Counted from the first letter of the stretch, positions 32,671 through 41,601 are shown. The stretch is DNA of 64,000 nt from Nocardia stercoris (GCF_003696265.1 NZ_RFFH01000022.1:35957-99956); one strand, 5' to 3'. The notes: generated by a model not told the origin, from the letters alone. Program-made: numbers and translations.

Positions 32671-33459
32671 TTGGCAGGGGACCGAATCGACACCAGCGCC
32701 GAAGCGCCGGTGCTGCGCGCACCGACCCTGGCCGACTATGTCCGGGACCGCCGCTCGCGCGCGGTCCCCGGTTACCCGGCCGGGATGACGCGCAAGGAGC
32801 TGGCGGCCGCCACCCATGCCAGCCTCGGCTACATCGCCAAGATCGAGCAGGGGGAGGCGCTCAATCCCGGTGCGGCCATTCTCGATTCGCTGGCCACGGT
32901 GCTGGATCTGGACGCCGCGAACCGAGTGCACCTCTACCACCTGGCCCAGCAGCGCCCCTCGGCGGCGGAACCGGCGCCCTTGCGCGCCGCGGACCCCGCG
33001 ATCCGGACCATGCTCGACGCGCTGCTGCCGCACCTGGCGGCCGCGCTCGACCACGGCTGGCGGGTGATCGAGCACAACGCCGCCTTCGACGCGGCGCTAC
33101 CCGGCCTCACCCGGTCCCGGCATGTGCTGCGCTGGATGTTCACCGATCCGTGGGCGCGGATCGTGGTGGAGGAGTGGGAGCGGGAGGCGCGGTTGATGAC
33201 CGGCCGGTTCCGCGCCTACGCCGCGTCCGCACCGGACCGCGCCGACGTCGAGGAGGTGCTGCGGGATCTCAGCGGGCAGCCCGACTTCCGGCGCATGTGG
33301 TCGGCTGGGCACGTGTGCATCGGCCGGACCGACCCGACCTTCACGCTCCGGAATCCGCGTACCGGAACGACTTTCGAGGCCCGGGTGCAGCGTTACCGCA
33401 GCACCGCGCCCGGTCCCGCGCACCAGGTGTTCATCGGGCTGACCCAGCTGTCGCCGTAG
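32671..33459 (+). CDS. MmyB-like XRE-family transcriptional regulator
   Basis: 262 residues. TTG at 32671 is chosen because ACAGAAGGGA sits 7-8 bases upstream and coding-like sequence begins there; the frame extends further upstream without an ATG that makes sense. The helix-turn-helix is in MTRKELAAATHASLGYIAKIEQGE (cited as MTRKELAAATHA and YIAKIEQGE). The rest matches the MmyB-like ligand-binding region (WRVIEHNAAFDAALPG, VLRWMFTDPWAR, GTTFEARVQRYR), which in relatives binds fatty-acid-like molecules. It diverges from the cyclitol operon and is the likely pathway regulator. Its 3' end overlaps the convergent next gene by 29 bases. Confidence 0.8.
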   Translation: MAGDRIDTSAEAPVLRAPTLADYVRDRRSRAVPGYPAGMTRKELAAATHASLGYIAKIEQGEALNPGAAILDSLATVLDLDAANRVHLYHLAQQRPSAAEPAPLRAADPAIRTMLDALLPHLAAALDHGWRVIEHNAAFDAALPGLTRSRHVLRWMFTDPWARIVVEEWEREARLMTGRFRAYAASAPDRADVEEVLRDLSGQPDFRRMWSAGHVCIGRTDPTFTLRNPRTGTTFEARVQRYRSTAPGPAHQVFIGLTQLSP

Positions 33460-34249
33460 CGGCCGGCAGCTCGGCCAGGAAGGCGCACAGCAACTCGTTC
33501 ACCTCGTGCGGATGCGTCAGATTCGGTGTCACCGACGCCCCGGTGATGTTGTGCACGACGGTCGGCAGACCCAGGCCCGCCGCCAGCGCGGCGGAGTCCG
33601 CCGCGCCGGCCGCGTAGTCGCCCGCGCCACGGACAACCAGTGTGGGGCAACGGATCTCGCCGAGTAGTTCCAGCACCGAGTCGCGGTTGAGCAGGCAATC
33701 GGCGGCACCCCGGACCCGCGATCGGTCCCCGGCCAGCCATTTGTGCCGCCACGGATCCTGATCCTGCGCGGTGCCGCCGATCATGAGCGAGGCGATCATC
33801 TTCGAGGTGGTCGTTTCGTGGACGCTGTCGATCCACGCGTCGATCGCCTCCCGGAACCCCCGGCGCCGCTTCGGATCCATCGCCGTGGCCGACGACCCGA
33901 TCGTGATCAGCCCGTCCACCCGCGATTGCGCCAGCAACGCCATCCGCTGCGCGGTGAACCCGCCGTGCCCCACCCCGCCCACGACCACCCGCTCGAGCCC
34001 GAGCGCGTCCACCACCGCCCACGCATCCCGCGCCAGATCCCAGAAACTGAACGGAGTCCCGTCGTCGCGGCTGTCCCCGTGCCCACGCGAGTCGATCGTG
34101 ATCACCCGGTACCGCGGCGCGAGCGCGGCGACCTGCGCGGCGAACATCCCACGATCCAGAAACAGACTGTGCCCCAACACGATCGCCCGGCCCTCGCCAC
34201 CGCTGTCGTCGAACGAAATCTCTACGCCCCCGCGTCTGACAACCGACAT
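33431..34249 (-). CDS. Alpha/beta-hydrolase fold protein lacking catalytic Ser and His
   Basis: 272 residues with a clear alpha/beta-hydrolase fold: VLGHSLFLDRGMF (oxyanion region), IDSRGHGDS, nucleophile elbow VVGGVGHGGFTAQRMAL, and a late Asp in VRGAGDYAAG. At the elbow the expected G-x-S-x-G reads G-V-G-H-G, so residue 94 is Gly where the Ser should be. The usual C-terminal GAGH reads GASV, so the catalytic His is also gone (about residue 240). The frame is intact and typical in composition. It is either a non-hydrolytic member of the fold or a decayed enzyme. Its end overlaps the end of the MmyB-like gene. Confidence 0.8.
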   Translation of the reverse strand: MSVVRRGGVEISFDDSGGEGRAIVLGHSLFLDRGMFAAQVAALAPRYRVITIDSRGHGDSRDDGTPFSFWDLARDAWAVVDALGLERVVVGGVGHGGFTAQRMALLAQSRVDGLITIGSSATAMDPKRRRGFREAIDAWIDSVHETTTSKMIASLMIGGTAQDQDPWRHKWLAGDRSRVRGAADCLLNRDSVLELLGEIRCPTLVVRGAGDYAAGAADSAALAAGLGLPTVVHNITGASVTPNLTHPHEVNELLCAFLAELPAATATAGSAR

Positions 34250-34482
34250 TTCACGACTATAGGGCAGTGATCACCGTTGGGAACGGGCGTTGGAACGCTG
34301 CTCGACCGTGAAATACGAGGTCGAGTGCCGGGGGCTGGTCGGTCGGCGCGACGATTCTGCGTGCCGGGACGTGGCTGTCGGGCCGCCGGCTGTTGACGCA
34401 AGTCGGTGTCGCAGAAGCGCCGATCGTCTATCGTGTGCCGGGCTGCCCGATTCGGGTGGCGGTTGTGCGGTAGGAGATTTTC

Positions 34483-35718
34483 GTGCGTTGGAATTGGCCG
34501 GTGGCGGTCGCGGTCGGTGCGGCTGTGGTGGTGTCGGTGGCGCCATCGGCGGGGGCGGATCCCAAGCCCGGGCACGGATGGAACAAGAACGTCTGTGGTG
34601 ATGCCGCGGAGCCCGGGAAGGCGCACTGCCACGCGCGGGTGGTGACGGACGCGGCCGGCAATGTCGCGGTGTACTCGACACCGCCCGGCTTCACGCCCGC
34701 GGATCTGCGCAGCGCGTACAACGTCACCGGGAACGGTTCGTCGGCCACGACGATCGCGATCGTCGACGCGATGGGGTACGCGAACGCGGAAAGTGATCTG
34801 GCCGTGTACCGTTCGCAGTTCGGCCTGCCGCCGTGCACGTCGGCGAACGGGTGCTTCCAGAAGGTCGGCCAGAACGGTTCGACCACCGGCCTGCCCGCGG
34901 AGGACACCGGCTGGGCGCAGGAATCCGCGCTCGACCTCGACATGGCCAGTGCCATCTGCCCGAACTGCCGGATCGTGTTGCTGGAGGCCGCGTCCGGGAA
35001 CCTGGGCGACCTGGCGACCGCGGCGAACACGGCGGTGACCAAGTTCGGCGCCAAGGTCGTCAGCAACAGTTACGGGGGCTCGGAGAACGGCGCGGCCGGG
35101 CTGGAATGGGCATACAACCATCCCGGTGTCGCGGTGGTGGCGAGTTCGGGGGACAAGGGACCCGGCGGTTTCGACGGCTCCGGTGGCGGCCTGTCGTTCC
35201 CGGCGTCGTCCGCGCACGTGGTCGCCATCGGTGGCACCTCGCTGACCCGGGACGGTTCGGCGCGCGGCTGGTCGGAGACCGCGTGGTCGGACGCCGGCAG
35301 CGGATGCAGCGTGGTGTTCGGTAAGCCGGTGTGGCAGAAGGACTCCGGCTGCGGTCATCGCATGTCCGCGGACGTCTCGGCGGTCGCGGACCCGAATACC
35401 GGTGTGGCGGTGTACGGTCCGACCGGCTCGGGCAGCGGCTGGCTGCAGGTGGGCGGCACGAGTGTGTCGGCGCCGTTGATCGGCGGTATGTACGCGCTCG
35501 CCGGGGGTGGCGCGGACGGCGCCTCGACGTTGTACACGGGCACAATGGCATTCAACGACGTCAGCGCGGGCAGCACGGGGACCTGCACCCCGGCCTACAT
35601 CTGCACCGCGGGCGCGGGCTACGACGGCCCGACCGGTCTGGGTACACCGAACGGGAGTTTCCCGGCGCCGGTGGTGTCGGCGGGCGGTTCGACCGGCAGT
35701 TCGGGGAGCGCCGGCTAG
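34483..35718 (+). CDS. Secreted sedolisin-type serine-carboxyl peptidase (S53)
   Basis: 411 residues, GTG start at 34483 behind AGGAG. Signal peptide: RWNWPVAVAVGAAVVVSVAPSAGA, i.e. a hydrophobic core of about 18 residues ending near residue 26. The catalytic E-x3-D pair is E147/D151 in AQESALDLDMAS and the nucleophile is S327 in GGTSVSAPLIGG, the S53 signature. SGDKGPGG near 225 supplies the oxyanion Asp region. Family members cleave at acidic pH. The classical long N-terminal propeptide of about 180 residues is missing, so this belongs to the short sedolisins. Six or more cysteines suggest disulfides outside the cell. The tail is Gly/Ser rich. Nothing nearby suggests a substrate. Confidence 0.9.
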   Translation: MRWNWPVAVAVGAAVVVSVAPSAGADPKPGHGWNKNVCGDAAEPGKAHCHARVVTDAAGNVAVYSTPPGFTPADLRSAYNVTGNGSSATTIAIVDAMGYANAESDLAVYRSQFGLPPCTSANGCFQKVGQNGSTTGLPAEDTGWAQESALDLDMASAICPNCRIVLLEAASGNLGDLATAANTAVTKFGAKVVSNSYGGSENGAAGLEWAYNHPGVAVVASSGDKGPGGFDGSGGGLSFPASSAHVVAIGGTSLTRDGSARGWSETAWSDAGSGCSVVFGKPVWQKDSGCGHRMSADVSAVADPNTGVAVYGPTGSGSGWLQVGGTSVSAPLIGGMYALAGGGADGASTLYTGTMAFNDVSAGSTGTCTPAYICTAGAGYDGPTGLGTPNGSFPAPVVSAGGSTGSSGSAG

Positions 35719-35729
35719 GTGTGTCTCGT

Positions 35730-37163
35730 TCAGCAGCATCGGAACCGGCGCGGGTGGTCCGCGGTCCGGGATCGGAAGGTGCCGAGAACCGCGATGGCGA
35801 GCAGCGCTGCCGCGACCGCGGCGAACCAGTCGCCGAAGCGGGCGTAGACGGTGGGCCCGGCGGGCTGGGGGATGTCGGCGAGGACCGATCGGGTCACGGT
35901 GATGTCGGTGTTCGAGGAGGCGAGGATGCTGCCGTGCGCGTCGCCGAGGACCAGTTCGCCCAGTTGTGCGGCACGGGCGGTGCCGAGACCGGATTCGACG
36001 CCGCGCAGCACGGCCATGCGACTGTGCAGCCAATGATCTTCCCGGAAGTCCAAGGCCGGAACCAGGAGCAGAGTCGCACCGTGATTGCGATCGGCGCGAA
36101 CCAGGTCCGGGAAGTCGAGGTCGAAGCAGACGGCCAGTGCCCAGGAGGTGCCGGGTAGCTGTGTCAGTTCGGTTCCCGCGCTCAGGTCGGATTCGAAGCC
36201 GGGCACCAGGTGGTGTTTGGCGTAGACGACACCGGACGGGAAGTCGATCGCGGCATTGATGCGGGTTCCGCCCTGAGTGAGGAGCACGCCCGCGATCACG
36301 TCCATATTGCGGCGCACCGCCACCTCGGTGAGCGGGCCGGACAGCGCAGGCAGGGTGGATTCGGTGGCGCGCCAGGACTTCTCGGGTAGGACCACGATTC
36401 GGGCACCGCGGTCGGCGAGCCGGTCGATCTCGGCCACGGCTCGGGTGATCATGTCGCGGCCTGCCGCGCTGTCGGCCGGCACGTAGTCCTCGGGCTGTGC
36501 CACCGCGAGCAGAGCCACCGGCACCGGGTCGTGACCCGCGGGGCCGGACAGCTGCCAGAAGCCGTAGCCGCTGACCGCGATCATCATCGTGAGCGCTGTG
36601 GCCGCGCAGCGAATGCGGGAGCGGCGCGGGATGGTGACATCGATCAGTACCGCCGCCACCGCCGGGACCAGCAGGATCAGGAACGAGATGCCCAGCCGCC
36701 CGGTCAGCGCCGCGACCTGGACCACCGGCAGCACATCCGCCTGCGTGTAGGCCAGGCTCCACCAGGCGCCGTACGGCCCGGCGACGGCGATCAGGTATTC
36801 CATGAGAACCCAGCCCGCCGGTAACGCGAGTACGGCCGGGCCCGGTCGGCCGCGCCGGATCAGCGTGCCGGTCAGTGCGATCAGGCCGGCGTAGGTCGTG
36901 GCCGTGACACCGAGCAGCAGGACGGTCGCCAGGGGCGGCTGTTCGAGCGTGCTGGAGAAGTAGGGAACGAGGGGGATCGCGCCGAGAAGCCAGGAAACGA
37001 ACCCGCAGGCGAAGGCCGTCCGGCCCGATACGCGAGAGGCGATCAGCAACACCGGGAGCGGAGCCAGGGCAACGACCCCCGGATGCGGGTTCAGACCGGT
37101 GCCGAGCAGCCACAATATCGCCGAGACAACCACCGCGATCGGAACCGTCACAAAGCGTTTCAT
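35730..37163 (-). CDS. lnt: Apolipoprotein N-acyltransferase
   Basis: 477 residues from ATG at 37163, where the first membrane helix begins (MKRFVTVPIAVVVS); an ATG at 37199 adds 12 unlikely residues but cannot be excluded. The N-terminal half has about six membrane helices. The C-terminal half is a nitrilase-type domain with the E-K-C triad in order: Glu in VVLPEKSW, Lys in YAKHHLVPG, Cys in VCFDLDFPDLVR. A last helix precedes the C-terminus. Lnt adds the third acyl chain to lipoproteins in the plasma membrane; several actinobacterial genomes carry paralogues. It converges on the sedolisin gene with 11 bases between stops. Confidence 0.88.
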   Translation of the reverse strand: MKRFVTVPIAVVVSAILWLLGTGLNPHPGVVALAPLPVLLIASRVSGRTAFACGFVSWLLGAIPLVPYFSSTLEQPPLATVLLLGVTATTYAGLIALTGTLIRRGRPGPAVLALPAGWVLMEYLIAVAGPYGAWWSLAYTQADVLPVVQVAALTGRLGISFLILLVPAVAAVLIDVTIPRRSRIRCAATALTMMIAVSGYGFWQLSGPAGHDPVPVALLAVAQPEDYVPADSAAGRDMITRAVAEIDRLADRGARIVVLPEKSWRATESTLPALSGPLTEVAVRRNMDVIAGVLLTQGGTRINAAIDFPSGVVYAKHHLVPGFESDLSAGTELTQLPGTSWALAVCFDLDFPDLVRADRNHGATLLLVPALDFREDHWLHSRMAVLRGVESGLGTARAAQLGELVLGDAHGSILASSNTDITVTRSVLADIPQPAGPTVYARFGDWFAAVAAALLAIAVLGTFRSRTADHPRRFRCC

Positions 37164-37228
37164 TCCCTCGATGCTGCGCGGCGCGGCGCCCGCACACATC
37201 GCCGACAGGAGCGAATCGGCGATCGCTC

Positions 37229-37894
37229 CTAGGAGTGGTCGCGCCCGGGAATCACCAGCCCGGCCTCGTAGGCGAAAACCACGGCCTGCACCCGATCTCG
37301 CAACGCCAGCTTCGAAAGGACGGTACTCACATGGGTTTTCACGGTGTGTTCACTGACCGTCAGCGCGCGGGCGATCTCCGCGTTCGATTGTCCGCGCGCC
37401 AGTTCACGCAGGGTGTCGAGTTCCCGGTCGGTCAGGCAGCCGAGGCGGTTCGCCAGCTCCGGGCGTGGGCGGCCCGGCTCGGTCAGCCCGGCGATCAGGC
37501 GGCGGGTGACCGCCGGTGACAGCAGTGCGTCACCGGCGGCTACGACGCGGACCGCCTGCACGAGTTCGTCGCGGCGTGCGTCCTTGAGCAGAAATCCGCT
37601 CGCACCCGCGTGCAGTGCCGCGTAGACGTATTCGTCGGTGTCGAACATGGTCAGTACCAGTACTTTCGCCGTCGTCCGCGCACAGATGGCCGCGGTGGCG
37701 GTGACCCCGTCCGACCGGGGCATGCGGATGTCCATCACCACCACGTCGGGGTTCAGCGCCTCGGCCTTCTCGACGGCCTCGACGCCGTCCGCGGCCTCGC
37801 CGACCACCGTCATATCGGCTTGGGCGGACAGGATCATGGCGAAGCCGCCGCGGAAGAGGTCCTGATCGTCGACCACGAGTACTCGCACGGTCAC
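37229..37894 (-). CDS. NarL/LuxR-type response regulator
   Basis: 221 residues. Receiver domain: acidic residues in VVDDQDLF, phospho-acceptor Asp in VVVMDIRMPRSDG (about residue 54), Thr/Ser and Lys in the usual later positions (LLKDARRDEL). The C-terminal LuxR HTH runs from about 155: LTDRELDTLRELARGQSNAEIA and TVKTHVSTVLSKL, each below the full helix length. Its GTG/ATG start overlaps the kinase stop by 4 bases (37891-37894). The target genes are unknown. Confidence 0.92.
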   Translation of the reverse strand: MTVRVLVVDDQDLFRGGFAMILSAQADMTVVGEAADGVEAVEKAEALNPDVVVMDIRMPRSDGVTATAAICARTTAKVLVLTMFDTDEYVYAALHAGASGFLLKDARRDELVQAVRVVAAGDALLSPAVTRRLIAGLTEPGRPRPELANRLGCLTDRELDTLRELARGQSNAEIARALTVSEHTVKTHVSTVLSKLALRDRVQAVVFAYEAGLVIPGRDHS

Positions 37895-39051
37895 AGGCCC
37901 CTGGCGATCGGCAATTCGGCGACGAGGGCGAAACCGGGGCCGGATCCGTTGTCGCGCAGCACACCACCGCAGGATTCGACACGTTCACGCATACCGATCA
38001 GACCGGATCCCCGGCGAGCGGTGTCGTGCCGGCCGCGACCGTCGTCGCTGACGCGTACCGTGAGAGTTGTTGCCGACCAACGCAATTCGACATCCACATG
38101 TTCGGCACGCGCATGTTCGAGCGTGTTCGTCAACGCCTGTTGCACAACTCGATACGCCGCCACGTCGACCTCTCCCGATACCGCTCGGCGCCCGCCCGTT
38201 TCCTGGAACGTCGCCGATACGCCGCTACGGCCGCACATATCCACCAGGTCGGGGATCGCGGCGATGCCGGGCTGGTGGCACGCATCGTCGCGGCCGTTCC
38301 GCATGGCGGCGAGGCTGAGCCGCAGTTCGTGGACCGCGGCGCGGCCCGTATCCGCGATACCGGCGAAGACGGCGTTCGCCCGATCCGGGTCGGAGCCGGT
38401 GAGCAGCGGGCCGGTCTCGGCTTGCACGATCATCAAACCCAGTGCGTGCGTGACGATATCGTGCACATCGCGGGCGATCAGTACGCGCTCCCGTGCTACC
38501 GCCGCGACCCGCTCCTCGTCGATGCGCCGTGCCCGCTCGCGCAGCAGCTCGATCTGGGTGTGGCGGGCGCGCACGCCCGTGCCCAGCGTCCACGCGGTCA
38601 GGAAGGACAGGGCCGCGTACCCGTAGGACTGGATCGGTTCGCCGGGCACGACCAGCGACGCGATGATGCCCAGTACCCCGGTCACCGCCGCGATCAGCCG
38701 CACGACGGCCCCGCTGTAGGCGGCGATCGTATACGCGCACACCACAGTCGAATACGGCAGCGCGGGCAGCGCGTGCACACAGGCCAGGGCGGTGATCCCG
38801 GTGCCGACCACACACAGGGTGGGCAGCGGTGCACGCCTGCGCCACAGCAGCGGCACCGACGCCGTCAGCGCCAGCCCGATCACCCATGGGGCGCGCCCGT
38901 CCGCGATCTGTGGTCCGACGGTCGCCACCGTCACCAGCACGGTGACCGCGGCATCCACCATCCACCCCGGCACGTGCCGGAACCGCTCCGCGGTCCGTCC
39001 GGAAAGCCGCTCCTCGACCTGCGGCACTGCACCGCCTTCGCGAATACCCAT
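37891..39051 (-). CDS. NarL-partner sensor histidine kinase
   Basis: 386 residues. The N-terminal half has about five hydrophobic helices with short loops (residues 30-175), so the sensor is membrane-embedded. HisKA_3 dimerisation helix with the phospho-His in RDVHDIVTHALG, then the ATPase domain (VVQQALTNTLEHA, VRVSDDGRG, GLIGMRERV). It pairs with the response regulator downstream. The ATG at 39051 has a poor ribosome site; a GTG eight codons in is an alternative. Confidence 0.9.
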   Translation of the reverse strand: MGIREGGAVPQVEERLSGRTAERFRHVPGWMVDAAVTVLVTVATVGPQIADGRAPWVIGLALTASVPLLWRRRAPLPTLCVVGTGITALACVHALPALPYSTVVCAYTIAAYSGAVVRLIAAVTGVLGIIASLVVPGEPIQSYGYAALSFLTAWTLGTGVRARHTQIELLRERARRIDEERVAAVARERVLIARDVHDIVTHALGLMIVQAETGPLLTGSDPDRANAVFAGIADTGRAAVHELRLSLAAMRNGRDDACHQPGIAAIPDLVDMCGRSGVSATFQETGGRRAVSGEVDVAAYRVVQQALTNTLEHARAEHVDVELRWSATTLTVRVSDDGRGRHDTARRGSGLIGMRERVESCGGVLRDNGSGPGFALVAELPIARGL

Positions 39052-39424
39052 AACCCGTCGAGTCTCCCCGGTGCCGCACCGCCGCGCCTCCCCCGTGCGG
39101 ACGATAAGCCTCTCCCTCGCAAGATCGACGCGTAAGCAATCGAATCCGCCCGAGTATCCGGTTTCGGGAGGGTGGGGAAGCGGTTCTGGTCACGTATCCG
39201 GACCGCTTCCCCGCCCGAAGGGAGTGGATGATCGACAACCACTGATGTTCCACGGAGGGGATCGGTGGAACCCGTTCCAACCTAGTGCCCGGGGCCGGTG
39301 TGCCGAAAGTCCGTGGCGGACTTCGCGGGCCGATTAGGGACACCATCCGGCAATCGGTCCGGTACCTGCCCTGTCGATTCGGGGGTGCGGGTGGCCGCCC
39401 CGATCGGCCGGCGCCGGACCCGGC
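39052..39424. other. Intergenic stretch with a small inverted repeat
   Basis: No gene is supported in these 373 bases between the GH76 gene end and the kinase start, both on the minus strand. It must hold the kinase promoter. An inverted repeat GTTCCAC (39247-39253) and GTGGAAC (39265-39271) with an 11-base gap, followed by another GTTCCAAC, is the only ordered element seen. Confidence 0.5.
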
Positions 39425-40621
39425 TCAGAGTCCCGCGGCGATCAGCTGGTAATCCGCCTCGAGCAGCATCCACGCGCTCAGTTGGACCGACAGGTCGCAG
39501 CTGAGGTTCGGTCGCCGATCGGCAGCCGAAGCCGTGTGCCGCACAACGGTTCTCGGGTCCGCGACGACCGGGCGGGTCCAGTCCATCCCGAACAGCGGGA
39601 GCCCGTCGACCTCGCCGCGATGCTCCCACGCCGCCCGCGCGGACGTGTGGACGATGTCCGCGGCGATCACGTCACCCAGAGCCAGTGCGGCTTCGGCCAG
39701 ATATCGGGCGAGGATGCCCATGAACAGCCCGGAGTCGTCCGCGGCGGCCCCGGCGATCACGCCCGACTCGGTGAGCCGGTCCTCGGTGGCGGCGACCAGC
39801 TCGGAGACCCGGAAATGGTGACCCGAACCGCCGGTACGCGTGGCCAATTCGGTCTCCAGCCCGATGGTGACGCCCTGACAGTAGGTGTGGGTGGTCCGGT
39901 TGAGCAGCCCGCCGGGCTCGTGCACACCGTCGAGGGTCAGACCACTGTCCGCGTCGCACAACCGGGTGCGCAGGAAGTCGGCGAGCTGACCGGCCCGGGA
40001 GAGCTCACCCAGCCGCGTCATGGCGATCCCGGTCGGGCCGATGGCGGGAGTGTTGAAGAAATCGTCGCCGTGCCGCCAGGGCACCGCGCCCACGACCGGG
40101 CTGATGCCGCCGATCAGCGCGGACTTCAGGTCTCCGACCGCGGTGCCGAGCTGGACACCCAGCAGCCGCTCGGCGCGTTCGATGGCCAGGATCAGCCAGG
40201 CCATGTCGTCGTAGTAGCGGTTGGTCCAGCCGGTGAGGTTGCGGGTGTGGATGCCGCGGGCCACCGCGACGACCCGGTCCACGCGCTCGGGAGTTCGCTC
40301 GCGATATGCGGCGTCCACCGCGCAGTCGAGCAGGTGCGCCTGCCACCAGTAGTTCCATCGCAGGAACAATCGGTCGTACACCGACGCCGGCCACACCATC
40401 GTGCCCAGCCGCTTGCGCGGGTGCCCCCAGAGCGGACGCACATACCGCGCCACGATCGCTCGTTCCGCCAGATCGGCCCGCTGCTCACGGTCCGCCGGTG
40501 CGCTGGGTGCGGCCGGCGCGAACGCCGGCACCCGCGGCGCCTGCGTCAGCGCCCCGAGTGCGATCGCCGTGCCCCCGACCAGCATGCTGCGCCGGCTGAT
40601 GCTCTGGTCCCGGTGATCCAT
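39425..40621 (-). CDS. Tat-exported GH76-family alpha-1,6-mannanase-like protein
   Basis: 398 residues from ATG at 40621. A twin-arginine signal is present: ISRRSMLVGGTAIALGAL, with Ala-rich sequence to about residue 45. The mature part resembles glycoside hydrolase family 76: WNYWWQAHLLDCAVDAA, the catalytic pair in NRYYDDMAWLILAIERA, split as NRYYDDMAW and LILAIERA, then PWRHGDDFFNTPA, THTYCQG and (alpha/alpha)6-type helices. Members cut alpha-1,6-mannan; in mycolate actinobacteria lipomannan and lipoarabinomannan backbones are candidates. The gene stands alone. Confidence 0.85.
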   Translation of the reverse strand: MDHRDQSISRRSMLVGGTAIALGALTQAPRVPAFAPAAPSAPADREQRADLAERAIVARYVRPLWGHPRKRLGTMVWPASVYDRLFLRWNYWWQAHLLDCAVDAAYRERTPERVDRVVAVARGIHTRNLTGWTNRYYDDMAWLILAIERAERLLGVQLGTAVGDLKSALIGGISPVVGAVPWRHGDDFFNTPAIGPTGIAMTRLGELSRAGQLADFLRTRLCDADSGLTLDGVHEPGGLLNRTTHTYCQGVTIGLETELATRTGGSGHHFRVSELVAATEDRLTESGVIAGAAADDSGLFMGILARYLAEAALALGDVIAADIVHTSARAAWEHRGEVDGLPLFGMDWTRPVVADPRTVVRHTASAADRRPNLSCDLSVQLSAWMLLEADYQLIAAGL

Positions 40622-40745
40622 CGTTCGGCCCCTTACTGGACAACGACCACCATCCGCAGGACCGTGCACGACGGCCCGAACCTGCGCATATCAGCCTAAC
40701 GCGGGGCTGTGGGTTGTCGACGGACCCGAAGCGGGATCCCGCTCG

Positions 40746-41498
40746 TCAGTAGTCGAGGGCGTGTTCGGGCTGGCAGACGTCCATGGGGGAGGGTAGGTAG
40801 CGGACCACGGCGTCCAGGAGCGAGGCGATGTTGTCACTGGTGGCCGGTGCGCGGCACAGGACCGGGACCACCTCGCCGATGCGGGTCAGGTGGCGAATGC
40901 GGTTGTGCAGTTGGGCGGGTGGAAATCTCGGGGTGCCGAACGGGTGGGCGGCGTCCTGTTCGGTCACCGTGTCGGTGAGCGTGCGGTACCACTGCTCGGC
41001 GACTTGCCAATGGCCGCCGTAGAATTCGGCCATCGATTCGAGCTCCCACATCGTGGGCAGGTCGAGGACGCCCGCGCAGTCGATGCCGAGGCCGAGCGGG
41101 ATCTGTAGGGCGAGGGGGACCGCGCCGCGGATGTCGGCGAGGGTGCGCAGACAGCGGTCGAAGTCGGCGCCGGGTCGATCGAGGCCGGTGACCAGGCACA
41201 GGCGCGCGACCTGATGGTCGTCGGCGACCTGCAGTACCGTCTCCAGGCGCGGGGCGGTGGCGACCGCGTCCACGATCGCGATCACGCCGTCGGCGACGCG
41301 GATGGACCGTTCCAGGCGGGCAATGGGCGCGTGGATCGACAGCTCGGCGAGGTGGATCGTGTGATCGACGCCGTCGGCGGCCCATTCGACCGTGGCCGCG
41401 GGGTGCGCGAGGCGGTGGATCACCGCGGCCGTGTCGGCGGGTTCGCCGACGATCGTGACATTGCAGATCGACTGCGGGTCAATGGGCTTGGCTTCCAT
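40746..41498 (-). CDS. Stand-alone, GTPase-dead EF-G domain I homologue
   Basis: 250 residues that align from end to end with only the G domain of elongation factor G: IVDAVATAPRLETVLQVADD, the core after the NKxD position (LDRPGADFDR), the G' insert PLALQIPLG and GVLDL, and the closing VPVLCRAPATSDN and LLDAVVRYLPSPMD. The nucleotide-binding signatures are lost: the P-loop reads GEPADTAA instead of GxxxxGKT, and NKMDR reads TGLDR. Domains II-V are absent; the protein ends right after the G domain. So it is unlikely to bind GTP or act in translocation and may be a regulator or scaffold. It diverges from the DUF35/thiolase operon across a KstR-like site. Confidence 0.8.
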   Translation of the reverse strand: MEAKPIDPQSICNVTIVGEPADTAAVIHRLAHPAATVEWAADGVDHTIHLAELSIHAPIARLERSIRVADGVIAIVDAVATAPRLETVLQVADDHQVARLCLVTGLDRPGADFDRCLRTLADIRGAVPLALQIPLGLGIDCAGVLDLPTMWELESMAEFYGGHWQVAEQWYRTLTDTVTEQDAAHPFGTPRFPPAQLHNRIRHLTRIGEVVPVLCRAPATSDNIASLLDAVVRYLPSPMDVCQPEHALDY

Positions 41499-41601
41499 CG
41501 CGGCGTGCTACTCCAGATCGACTCGCGGATGCCGGACATCCTGGATCCGTTCTCACGGTACCTTCGCCCGCGAACCGGCGGATCGGATTTCGCCCCAAAA
41601 G

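Larger units (their letters stand above)
25178..33459. other. Candidate aminocyclitol-conjugate gene cluster (extent)
   Basis: Six minus-strand genes with overlaps or gaps under 30 bases (cyclitol synthase, LLM oxidoreductase, aminotransferase, Eis-like acetyltransferase, stand-alone condensation domain, glycosyltransferase) and one divergent regulator form a compact unit. It converges on the salicyl-AMP ligase of the siderophore cluster with a 152-base gap and has no iron box that I can see, so it may be a separate pathway beside the siderophore genes. The product is unknown to me; a glycosylated, N-acylated amino-deoxy-inositol is the simplest reading. Confidence 0.75.

Noticed and set aside
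40746..41498. Functional elongation factor G or translational GTPase.
   Set aside because: P-loop and NKxD motifs are missing and domains II-V are absent.
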